This document shows positions 27,038-35,158 of a DNA stretch of 64,000 bases, one piece after another; the first letter of the stretch is position 1, and each line of letters begins with the position of its first letter. The position numbers and the translations under genes were made by a program. The notes beneath the pieces were generated by a model. That model saw nothing but the letters and a program-made list of their open reading frames with translations, did no database searches and was not told the DNA's origin. Source of the DNA: Rhizobium acidisoli (GTDB lineage: Bacteria > Pseudomonadota > Alphaproteobacteria > Rhizobiales > Rhizobiaceae); contig NZ_CP034999.1 in NCBI RefSeq assembly GCF_002531755.2, positions 434,001 to 498,000 of the forward strand. The letters run 5' to 3'.

Positions 27038-30000
27038 CTATATCACCTTGAACGCTGCCCTCCTGGCTATTCGTTTCTTTGAGGCACCCACAATTATGGC
27101 GGCATCGGCGGCGCTGAGATCGGGATGGGCCGCCTTCAGCGCGTCCGCCCAGGCCGCATTGCTCTGCCCCGGCAGCTGCGGTGTCTGCCTAGCGATTTCG
27201 TCCAGCCTCGCCTGGTCCTGCGCCGACACCGTCTGGAACGCCGTCCTCACGGCGATATCGCGCCTTACGGCACCCACGATTATGGCGGCATCGGCAGCGC
27301 TAAGATCGGGATGGGCCGCCTTCAGCGCGTCCGCCCACGCCCCCTTGCTCTGCCCCGGCAGCTGCGGTATCGCCGCCTTGATCTCGTCCAGCCTCGCCTG
27401 ATCCTGGGCCGACACCGTCCGGAACGCCGCCCTCCTGGCGATATCGTCCTTAAAGGTGCCCACGATTATGGCGGCATCGGCGGCGCTGAGATCGGGACGG
27501 GCCGCCTTCAGCGCGTCCGCCCAGGCCGCATTGCTCCGCCCCTGCCGCGGTGTCGCCGCCGCGATTTCGTCCAGCCTCGCCTGGTCCTGGGCCGACACCG
27601 TCCGGAACGCCGCCCTTTTGGCAATATCCTGCTTTACGGCACCCACGATTATGGCGGCATCGGCAGCGCTGAGATCGGGATGGGCCGCCTTCAGCGCGTC
27701 CGCCCAGGCCGCATTGCTCTGCCCCGGCAGCTGCGGTGTCTGCCGCGCGATTTCGTCCAGCCTCGCCTGGTCCTGGGCCGACACCGTCCGGAACGCCGCC
27801 CTCCTGGCGATTTCGTCCTTTGCGGCGCCCACGATGGTGGCGGAATCGGCGGCGCTGAGATCGGGATGGGCCGCCTTCAGCGCGTCCGCCCAGGCCGCAT
27901 TGCTCTGCCTCGACTGCCGCGGTGTCTGCCTGGCGATTTCGTCCAGCCTCGCCTGATCCTGGGCCGACACCGTCCGGAACGCCGCCCTCACGGCGATATC
28001 GTCCTTTAAGGCGCCCACAATTATGGCGGCATCGGCGGCGCTGAGATCGGGATGGGCCGCCTTCAGCGCGTCCGCCCACGCCCCCTTGCTCTGCCTCGAC
28101 TGCCGCGGTGTCTGCCTGGCGATTTCGTCCAGCCTCGCCTGATCCTGGGCCGACACCGTCTGGAACGCCGCCCTTTTAGCAATATTATGCTTTACGGAAC
28201 CCACGATGGTGGCAGTATCGGCAGCGCTGAGATCGGGATGGGCCGCCTTCAGCGCGTCCGCCCACGCCCCCTTGCTCTGCCCCGGCAGCTGCGGTGTCTG
28301 CCTGGTGATTTCGTCCAGCCTCGCCTGATCCTGGGCCGACACCGTCTGGAAAGCCGCCCTCCTGGCGATAGCCCGCTTTACGGCGCCCACGATGGCGGCG
28401 GCATCGGCGGCGCTGAGATCGGGATGGGCCGCCTTCAGTGCGTCCGCCCAGGCCCCCTTGCTCTGCCTCGACTGCCGCGGTGTCTGCCTGGCGATCTCGT
28501 CCAGCCTCGCCTGGTCCTGGGCCGATACCGTTTGGAACGTTGTCCTTTTAGCAATATCCTGCTTCAGGGCACCCACGATGGTTGCGGCATCGGCGGCGCT
28601 GAGATCGGGATGGGTCGCCTTCAGCGCGTCCGCCCAGGCCGCATTGCTCCGCCCCTGCCGCGGTGTCGCCGCCGCGATTTCGTCCAGCCTCGCCTGGTCC
28701 TGGGCCGACACCGTCCGGAACGCCGCCCTTTTGGCAATATCCTGCTTTACGGCGCCCACGATTATGGCGGCATCGGCGGCGCTGAGATCGGGATGAGCCG
28801 CCTTCAGCGCGTCCGCCCACGCCCCCTTGCTCTGCCTCGACTGCCGCGGTGTCTGCCTGGCGATTTCGTCCAGCCTCGCCTGGTCCTGGGCCGACACCGT
28901 CCGGAACGCCGTCCTCCTGGCAATATCGTCCTTAAAAGTGCCCACGATTATGGCGGCATCGGCGGCACTGAGATCGGGATGGGCCGCCTTCAGCGCGTCG
29001 GCCCACGCCCCCTTGCTCTGCCCCGGCAGCTGCGGTGTCGCCGCCTTGATCTCGTCTAGCCTCGCCCGGTCCTGGGCCGACACCGTCCGGAACGCCGCCC
29101 TCCTGGCGATAACCCGCTTTACGACGCCCACGATGGCGGCGGCATCGGCGGCGCTGAGATCGGGATGGGCCGCCTTCAGCGCGTCCGCCCACGCCCCCTT
29201 GCTCTGCCTCGACTGCCGCGGTGTCTGCCTGGCGACTTCGTCCAGCCTCGCCTGATCCTGGGCCGACACCGTCTGGAACGCCGCTCGATCGACGAGATCG
29301 CCCGTTGAGGCCCCCACGATTATGCTGGCATTCGCGGCGCTGAGATCAGGCGCCAACGCCAGCGGCCTTTGAGCATATAACCTCTGCTTGCGGCTGGGCC
29401 TGGGATCTGCGCCCTTCTCAGTAGTCTGCCTCTTGCGCCCGCCACCGGTCGGATCGCCGGGCTCCGCGGGCACCTCGGACATGGCCGAATGCTCCTCTCT
29501 TTCACCTGTCACCTCGGTCGGCCTGGCAACCGCCGAAGCTTCAAAATTATAAAACTTTTGCTTGCGGCTGGGCCTGGGATCTGCGCCCTTCTCAGTAGTC
29601 TGCCTCTTGCGCCCGCCACCGGTCGGATCGCTGGGCTCCGCGGGCACCTCGGACATGGCCGAATGCTCCTCTCTTTCACCCGGCACCTCGGTCGGCCTGG
29701 CAACCGCCGAGGCTTCTAAATTCCCAAGGCCATGCAGCCCCCTGCGCTGAGGGCCAGTCTCCAGCGGCTGTCCCTCGACGAGGTGAATAATGCGATCGGC
29801 ATTATTGTATTCATCTGTTGTCCTCGTGAGGTTGAACGCGGTCTCTGCCGGGACGACCGGAACTCTCATCAGTTCCGTCATGTCAGCCATCATTTGCGGG
29901 GTTAGTTCTTCAGGGCTTTGAAGCTCGGTCGGCGGGCTTGGCTCGACGCTTAACGCAGCCCAAGAGGCCGTTTCAGAAGGCTCCAGCCAGAAGTCCTGCG

Positions 30001-30682
30001 AATTGAAGCTGCCGGCTGACAGCGGACCGGCTTGATCCGCCGCCTGCCAAAGCTCCTCTTGATCGGCAGACGCCACTAAAGGCTGCGTGCTTTGATCCGT
30101 TGGCTGCCGAGGGCTGGCTCCCGCCGCTGTCGCGCTCGCGAGGTTGAACGCGGTCTCTGCCGGGGCGACCGGAACTCTCATCAGTTCCGTCATGTCAGCC
30201 ATCATTTGCGGGGTTAGTTCTTCAGGGCTTTGAAGCTCGGTCGGCGGGCTTGGCTGGTCGACGCTTAACGCAGCCCAAGAGGCCCACTCAGAAGGCTCCA
30301 GCCAGAAGTCCTGTGAATTGAAGCTGGCGGCCGACGGCGGACCGGCTTGGTCCACCGCCTGCCAAAGCTCCTCTTGATCGGCAGACGCCACTAAAGGCTG
30401 CGTGCTTTGATCCGTTGGCTGCCGAGGGCTGGCTCCCGCCGCTGTCGCGCTCGCGAGGTTGAACGCGGTCTCTGCCGGGGCGACGGCTACTCGGGTAAGC
30501 CCCGTTAGCCTTTCCACGTAACGCAACATCGGATTCTCTTGCCAGATGTCGTCCGAATTGAAGTTGTCGGCCACGTGATCGACACGCGCCACTGAAGACT
30601 GCGCTCTTTGATCCGCTGGGTGCCGGCCCTCCTTCGCGCGCGCAGAGCCCTGCCCTTTAGTCCGAGGGTCCCTGTCAACCAT
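27038..30682 (-). CDS. Large repeat protein, probable secreted effector
   Basis: The 1,214-residue product starts at ATG 30682 behind AGGGGGGTGAG. It has three repeat regions. Residues about 60-300 carry units of roughly 105 residues (ASADQEELWQA..DQAG, FNSQDFWLEPSE, PTELQSPEELTPQMMADMTELMR). Residues about 320-440 hold two copies of a 58-60-residue unit with basic stretches (GGGRKRQT, PSRKQK). Residues about 440-1,212 hold 12 full units of about 62 residues (FRTVSAQDQARLDE..., GAWADALKAAHPDLSAADAA-IVG-K--IA-R-A). There is no signal peptide or membrane segment. An early YVERLTG resembles the N-terminal motif of the other effectors here. I do not recognise the family. A T3SS effector acting in the host nucleus is inferred from basic stretches, repeats and neighbours. 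Confidence 0.7.
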   Translation of the reverse strand: MVDRDPRTKGQGSARAKEGRHPADQRAQSSVARVDHVADNFNSDDIWQENPMLRYVERLTGLTRVAVAPAETAFNLASATAAGASPRQPTDQSTQPLVASADQEELWQAVDQAGPPSAASFNSQDFWLEPSEWASWAALSVDQPSPPTELQSPEELTPQMMADMTELMRVPVAPAETAFNLASATAAGASPRQPTDQSTQPLVASADQEELWQAADQAGPLSAGSFNSQDFWLEPSETASWAALSVEPSPPTELQSPEELTPQMMADMTELMRVPVVPAETAFNLTRTTDEYNNADRIIHLVEGQPLETGPQRRGLHGLGNLEASAVARPTEVPGEREEHSAMSEVPAEPSDPTGGGRKRQTTEKGADPRPSRKQKFYNFEASAVARPTEVTGEREEHSAMSEVPAEPGDPTGGGRKRQTTEKGADPRPSRKQRLYAQRPLALAPDLSAANASIIVGASTGDLVDRAAFQTVSAQDQARLDEVARQTPRQSRQSKGAWADALKAAHPDLSAADAAAIVGVVKRVIARRAAFRTVSAQDRARLDEIKAATPQLPGQSKGAWADALKAAHPDLSAADAAIIVGTFKDDIARRTAFRTVSAQDQARLDEIARQTPRQSRQSKGAWADALKAAHPDLSAADAAIIVGAVKQDIAKRAAFRTVSAQDQARLDEIAAATPRQGRSNAAWADALKATHPDLSAADAATIVGALKQDIAKRTTFQTVSAQDQARLDEIARQTPRQSRQSKGAWADALKAAHPDLSAADAAAIVGAVKRAIARRAAFQTVSAQDQARLDEITRQTPQLPGQSKGAWADALKAAHPDLSAADTATIVGSVKHNIAKRAAFQTVSAQDQARLDEIARQTPRQSRQSKGAWADALKAAHPDLSAADAAIIVGALKDDIAVRAAFRTVSAQDQARLDEIARQTPRQSRQSNAAWADALKAAHPDLSAADSATIVGAAKDEIARRAAFRTVSAQDQARLDEIARQTPQLPGQSNAAWADALKAAHPDLSAADAAIIVGAVKQDIAKRAAFRTVSAQDQARLDEIAAATPRQGRSNAAWADALKAARPDLSAADAAIIVGTFKDDIARRAAFRTVSAQDQARLDEIKAAIPQLPGQSKGAWADALKAAHPDLSAADAAIIVGAVRRDIAVRTAFQTVSAQDQARLDEIARQTPQLPGQSNAAWADALKAAHPDLSAADAAIIVGASKKRIARRAAFKVI
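27050..29285 (-). repeat. Tandem array of 12 units of about 186 bp (62 codons)
   Basis: Twelve full units and one divergent half-unit lie head to tail in frame. The backbone is nearly invariant, while short slots vary: RQTPRQSRQ, AATPQLPGQ or AATPRQGR; SKGA or SNAA; and the residues after IVG (AVKQDIAK, TFKDDIAR, ALKDDIAV, ASKKRIAR and others). The same slot variants recur in different combinations, a sign of recombination among units. Confidence 0.9.
29380..29720 (-). repeat. Two units of about 175 bp encoding basic stretches
   Basis: Two nearly identical in-frame copies encode EASAVARPTEV, a Glu/Ser-rich part, and the basic GGGRKRQT and PSRKQ segments. The DNA differs by only a few bases between units, so the duplication is recent. 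Confidence 0.85.
29830..30510 (-). repeat. Two and a half units of about 315 bp at the effector N-terminus
   Basis: Units beginning RVPVAPAETAFNLASATAAG recur with almost identical DNA (for example 29835-30140 against 30150-30480). Each contains ADQEELWQA and FNSQDFW motifs. Confidence 0.85.
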
Positions 30683-30710
30683 GCTCACCCCCCTGGGATA
30701 TGGCCTTCAG

Positions 30711-30750
30711 GAAACAAGGGGTCAGCTGTCGAGCACCGACTGCTGACGGA
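30711..30750 (-). promoter_or_regulatory. Candidate tts box upstream of the repeat effector
   Basis: On the minus strand, GTCGGTGCTCGACAGCT followed by a C-rich stretch partly matches the TtsI-binding tts box (GTCAG..TT.TCG..AGCT), including an exact TCGNNAGCT core. It lies about 40 bp upstream of the start, which is close. The match is imperfect. Confidence 0.3.
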
Positions 30751-31404
30751 AGGTCAGAATTTATCAGGGGCTCAAGCGACTTAACCAGATCGCAAGGGAC
30801 GCGACTGCAACCATCGACCGCTCCAGGTTGCCGAGCCTCGTTCGGACGCCGCTCAATCACCGTGGGTCCCGTTTTCTGCTGTTGTGGCATGGGGCGGCTC
30901 TGCGGAATCGAGCTCAGGTGACGGGAGGCCGGCAGATCCCGAAGACATGGCCAGGCCGTTGATAGCTGGTGGCGTGAACGCATCATTGCAGCAGAACCTC
31001 GAAAACCACGGAGAAGAGCCCGCGATTCAAACTAGCGCAATCCCGGTATTGGATTGCATGCACAGGTGATATGCTCGCATCCAGTTAGTGAGCGGCTATG
31101 GCGCAGCTCCTGCGTGAACCCATAACGACAGCGGCGATCCTTCGAGAGATGCAGCGACGACCCGTTCTCCAGACCGGAGGTCCTTGCTTGATGTGGCGAT
31201 CGGCACGGATTGCTATCAACGCTGACGGCCGCCGGTGCCGCGCAAGCCGGTTACGACGCGAACATCGACATGATCTCTTCTATGGTGGGATTGATTGGCC
31301 CACCGATACCAGGGTAGTGGCAACTGTCGCCAATTGCGGCGCCAGTGAGGTCGGCCCTTCGTCTTCGAACTCTTTGCTGGCTTCCGCTAGACAACGCGGC
31401 CTTA
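30751..31404. other. No gene recognised
   Basis: Between the repeat effector and the IS1595 remnant I see no supported gene or RNA. Short frames have no motifs. Confidence 0.35.
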
Positions 31405-31960
31405 TCACAAAAAGACTGGGAGATTTAACGATAATCCCGGCATCCGGACTTCTGCGTATTGCCGGCCGGTAATAGCGCGAAAGACTTGCAGCAATCGCAG
31501 CGCCGGCGGCACCGTGACCAGTATCCGCACTGCCTGGCCCGTAACAATGCGCTGTGACCAGCGGAAGCCGATCTCGTGGAAAGACAAGGCATGCTGCGGG
31601 CTGATGAAAGACGCCGGCAATGGTGCGGCGGACTCGGGACTTGAAACCTCCCACCGAGTTGACGTGGGCGGTGTCTCGAACGAATTCGCGGCTCGAATGC
31701 TTTACGTTCTCATGCGTAGCGAAGCTCTTGCCAATCGCCATGAACGCCTCACCGCCCATCAAGCAGGCATGCGGTTCGATCCCTTTTCGCCGTCGCGCGC
31801 CCTACACATATCGAAAGGCCTTTTCGGCCCCGTCCAGGCGGTAGACCGTCCGGATTCTTTCTCGGTCGCTCACCGAGATGAAAACGGTCGATCTCCACCG
31901 TGCCATCGAGCATGTGCTCGCGCGCCAACATGAGGCGCTGCGCATATCCCATTCGCTAGC
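31405..31960 (-). pseudogene. IS1595 (ISXO2-type) transposase remnant
   Basis: Minus-strand pieces in order: HMLDGTVEIDRFHLGERPRKNPDG (ISXO2 catalytic region with an altered DE motif), then GGEAFMAIGKSFATHENVKHSSREFVRDTAHVNSV and RVRRTIAGVFH. After a frame change near 31615 come FHEIGFRWSQR and the tail PPALRLLQVFRAITGRQ. At least two frame changes are needed, and the N-terminal zinc ribbon is not recognisable. Confidence 0.7.
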
Positions 31961-32613
31961 TATTGGGCATCACCAAATGTGCAAATGCCTATCTTCGCCG
32001 CGTGAACGATCCATGCCGCCAGGGCTGCTATCCCGCACCTGGCGCGAACCGGGACTGCAACCGGTTCGTGCATCGTGTCCAGGAGGTGGTTGTCTAATCG
32101 CTAAACTAGTCGTCAAGGTGCTTTAGGGGCGGCGGCGCGTGAAGACGATGTTGGCGGCGGCACATGCCTTCGGCGTATTCAGGAACATTTTTGACGAGGC
32201 AATGCGCATCACGTGTCACCTTGCCTGTTGCGCTGCACTTTTGGCCCCGTACTTGCGGCGCCGGCTCTCAAGGCTTCCGGGCGGTCATTTGCAAGATTCA
32301 TCCCGTACGAGCGACAGGACAGGCCGAATTGGCGCGTAGTAGGTCAGTGTGAACATGAACGACCAATACGGCTCTGAGGGCAACGGGCTACTGAGCGACA
32401 GCCTAGATGAGATCCCTTGCTTGTCGCGCTGCAAGGGGGCTCATGACCAATCCTGATGAGCTTCGGCACTTGCATATCTGAGCTGTCTCGACACGCGATG
32501 CTCTTCTACCAGCGCATTGTTGGATATCAGATGTGCATGCAAGGGGGCAGTGAAGCTCTGCTACTTTTTACGGAGAAAGCCGTTCTGTCAGGTGGACGCG
32601 AGGCGAGTCTTGA
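31961..32613. other. Upstream region of the tssK operon
   Basis: No gene is recognised. The region includes the likely promoter area of tssK, but no consensus promoter or operator stands out. Confidence 0.35.
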
Positions 32614-33969
32614 ATGTCGTGGAATAATAGGGTCGTCTGGTCGGAGGGCTTATTCCTCCGCCCGCAGCATTTTCAGCAGGCCGATCGTCACGTCGAACAG
32701 CTGGTGCGTAGCAGGACGGCGGTTTTGCATGGGTACGGGTGGGGTATCAGCGAGCTGCGGCTCAATCGAGAGCTACTTGGTCTCGGCAAGATCGCCATCG
32801 AAGCGGCTCGCGGCGTCTTGGAGGACGGCATGCCCTTCAGTATTCCTGACGAAGCCAACCAGCCAACTCCCTACGACGTTCCGCGGGATTTTCGAGATTC
32901 GCTTATTCACTTGGCGGTACCGTTTTATCAACCCGGCGCTCTTGAAACCGACGCGCAAGCGGGAATTGACGTACCTATCCGCTTCGCAGTCTCCACTGAG
33001 GATGTTGTCGACACCAACGCTGGCGAGCGGGGCAGCGCCTCCATCGACGTAGCGCGGCTGGATTTTCGACTGCTGCCGGACGCGGCAGACCGGTCTGGCT
33101 ACACTTGCATCCCAATCGCCCGTATCATAGAGGTCCGGGCCGACCGACAGATCATTCTGGACGAGACGCACGTGCCGCCAACCCCCGACTGCGCCAGCTC
33201 CCGGGTCCTCTCGAACTACATCACTGAGATCACCGGCCTGCTTCACCATCGCGGTGAAGCTCTGGCTACTCGGGTCTCCCAGTCGGGCACGAACCGGGTT
33301 GCAGAGCTCGCGGACTTCCTTCTGCTGCAGGCGATCAATCGGTACGAGCCGTACTTCTGCCACCTGTCCAAGGCCGCCGTTGTAAATCCGGAATCGCTGT
33401 ATGTTCTCATGCTCCAGCTGGCGGGTGAACTAGCCACGTTCGCCTGCCTCGATAAACGTGCCCCGACCCTTGGTGTTTACAAGCACGACTCTCTCGCGGA
33501 GGCGTTTTTGCCAGTGATCCAGTCGATCCGGGCTTCGCTGGGTGCAGTGATTGAGCAGACTGCGGTCTCCGTACCGCTGCAGCGGCAAAAATACGGTATC
33601 CATGTGGCTGAGGTGGCCGACCGCTCTCTCTTTACGACCTCGAGCTTCGTGCTGGCTGCTCGGGCTGATATTGAGGTCGAGCGCCTCCGGCGCGAGTTCC
33701 CGTCTCAGATTAAGATCGGCCCGGCGGAGAAAATCACGGAACTCGTCAATGTCGCGCTGCCCGGCATTATCATCAATCCCCTACCGGTCGCGCCGCGTCA
33801 GATCCCGTTCCATGTTGGATTCAGCTATTTCGAGATCGATCAAAATAGCCGCTTCTGGAAGGATATGCCCCAATCCGCTGGCTTGGCGCTGCACGTTGCT
33901 GGCGACTTCCCAAATCTCGAAATGGCTCTTTGGGCCATCCGAGCCGGACAGAACCCAAATTTGAGTTAG
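32614..33969 (+). CDS. tssK: T6SS baseplate-membrane linker TssK
   Basis: TssK connects the baseplate to the membrane complex. The 451-residue product begins with the family signature MSWNNRVVWSEGLFLRPQHFQQADRHVEQLV. It continues with FEIPDE-like SIPDEANQPTPYDVPRDF, the central RVLSNYITEITGLLHHRGEALATRVSQSG, and the C-terminal domain GEKITELVNVALPGIIINPLPVAPRQIPFHVGFSYFEIDQNSRFW. It is intact and is the first gene of the plus-strand T6SS operon. Confidence 0.93.
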   Translation: MSWNNRVVWSEGLFLRPQHFQQADRHVEQLVRSRTAVLHGYGWGISELRLNRELLGLGKIAIEAARGVLEDGMPFSIPDEANQPTPYDVPRDFRDSLIHLAVPFYQPGALETDAQAGIDVPIRFAVSTEDVVDTNAGERGSASIDVARLDFRLLPDAADRSGYTCIPIARIIEVRADRQIILDETHVPPTPDCASSRVLSNYITEITGLLHHRGEALATRVSQSGTNRVAELADFLLLQAINRYEPYFCHLSKAAVVNPESLYVLMLQLAGELATFACLDKRAPTLGVYKHDSLAEAFLPVIQSIRASLGAVIEQTAVSVPLQRQKYGIHVAEVADRSLFTTSSFVLAARADIEVERLRREFPSQIKIGPAEKITELVNVALPGIIINPLPVAPRQIPFHVGFSYFEIDQNSRFWKDMPQSAGLALHVAGDFPNLEMALWAIRAGQNPNLS

Positions 33970-33976
33970 CCCACCA

Positions 33977-35158
33977 ATGCCCCTCACGCTACGTGTACAC
34001 AGCAATAGATGCAGTTTTCCGGAACATCTCGTGCCGGGCGACGCGGCTGGTGGGCTGACTACCAGCCGAGCAGGCAACAGCCTCGTTCTGCCGGATGATC
34101 AGCAGATGGTCTCGAAATACCACTGCTCAATCGAATGCATGGCACGGCGATACGGACTGATCGACCGAGGCCGCGGCAACACATGTCTGAGTGGCGAGGC
34201 TGTGCCGCTTCCGTCAGAGGCGCCGGTCGCCCGGAAAACCAGCGATGTTATTCAGATCGGCGCCTATAGGATCGATGTCGTCGTGTCGCCTTCGATATCC
34301 ATTGCGGAGAGTGCCGCCGAACCGGAGGGACAACTTGCAGCGACAAGTGAGGAGTTGAGTTTTCTTGGCCCCCTCGAAATGGCCTCGTCGCTCCTGGCGG
34401 GCAATTGCACCCGGGGTGAAGAAGCGCTGCTGGACCTGAGGAACGGCGAGTTCCCACCATTGCCAGTCTTAGACACTCCGTTTGACGCGCTGGCGGGCAT
34501 GATGAGAAATCCGTTGGATATCTACGCAGACAGTGTGCCGGATCGGGCCCCCATCTTGGCGCAACCCAAGGTAGATCAATCATCTCGACAAGAATCATCG
34601 GGCGGCCGTCACGGCTTTTCTTGCCGCCTGCGGCTTATCATTGGCAGATGTCCGGAATGCCGGCATCGTAAGCGTGCTGGATCGTGCAGGGAAAATGCTT
34701 CTGTATTCCGCCGCGCTGCACAACATTCACTCCGAGCGAGAGCTGGCGAACAATCATTCAGAAATAAGAGTTCCGACGAAAAACCCCTGAGGTTCGTTCC
34801 GGATGTCAGGGGGTTCCTCCGCGGAGACCTGGCCATTGAGCATGCCTTCGCCGACCGTGGGACGCATGACGTGTTATTCGCGGCTGTGCAGAAGGCTCTG
34901 TCCAGCGTCCGTGCACGCTTGTCCCTAGCAGGGATCGAGAAGGCGATGGGGCGGACCCGTTCCCTTTTGCACCGCAACCATAAGGCGCAAAACCGGAGTG
35001 CGTACGTGCGTGTCTTCAATGACGTCGTATCGAACATCGAAACTGATTTGCTCCGGAGCTTCGGCGCCGACTTCGGGCGCCCAGTGCGAGAGCGTCGCCG
35101 ACCCGCCCGCCGATCCCACGATGAGAGCGTCCGCTCCGAAGGGAAGTGGGCGGGTTGA
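33977..35158 (+). CDS. tagH: T6SS FHA-domain protein (TagH/Fha) with an out-of-frame middle
   Basis: TagH/Fha proteins relay threonine-phosphorylation signals to the T6SS. Residues 1-95 resemble an FHA domain (SRAGNSLVLPDDQQMVSKYHCSIE...GNTCLSG). Residues 270-370 match the TagH C-terminal domain (LRFVPDVRGFLRGDLAIEHAF...SRSLLHRN-like). Between about 34575 and 34785 the reading frame encodes an Arg/Cys/Ser-rich sequence unlike the family. The neighbouring frame there encodes the expected AAVTAFLAACGLSLADV and VLDRAGKMLLYSAALHN. Two compensating indels thus scramble about 70 residues while keeping the gene open. The gene ends in a TGATG overlap with tssL. Confidence 0.75.
   Translation: MPLTLRVHSNRCSFPEHLVPGDAAGGLTTSRAGNSLVLPDDQQMVSKYHCSIECMARRYGLIDRGRGNTCLSGEAVPLPSEAPVARKTSDVIQIGAYRIDVVVSPSISIAESAAEPEGQLAATSEELSFLGPLEMASSLLAGNCTRGEEALLDLRNGEFPPLPVLDTPFDALAGMMRNPLDIYADSVPDRAPILAQPKVDQSSRQESSGGRHGFSCRLRLIIGRCPECRHRKRAGSCRENASVFRRAAQHSLRARAGEQSFRNKSSDEKPLRFVPDVRGFLRGDLAIEHAFADRGTHDVLFAAVQKALSSVRARLSLAGIEKAMGRTRSLLHRNHKAQNRSAYVRVFNDVVSNIETDLLRSFGADFGRPVRERRRPARRSHDESVRSEGKWAG

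Noticed and set aside
27050..29285. CRISPR or TAL-effector interpretation of the regular repeats
   Set aside because: The units are 186 bp, coding and in frame, with no spacers. Unit length and variation do not match the 33-35-residue TAL repeat with its variable pair.
27125..29719. Several long plus-strand frames opposite the repeat array
   Set aside because: They are periodic shadows of the 186-bp repeats, change frame freely and have no starts or motifs. The minus-strand frame explains the region fully.
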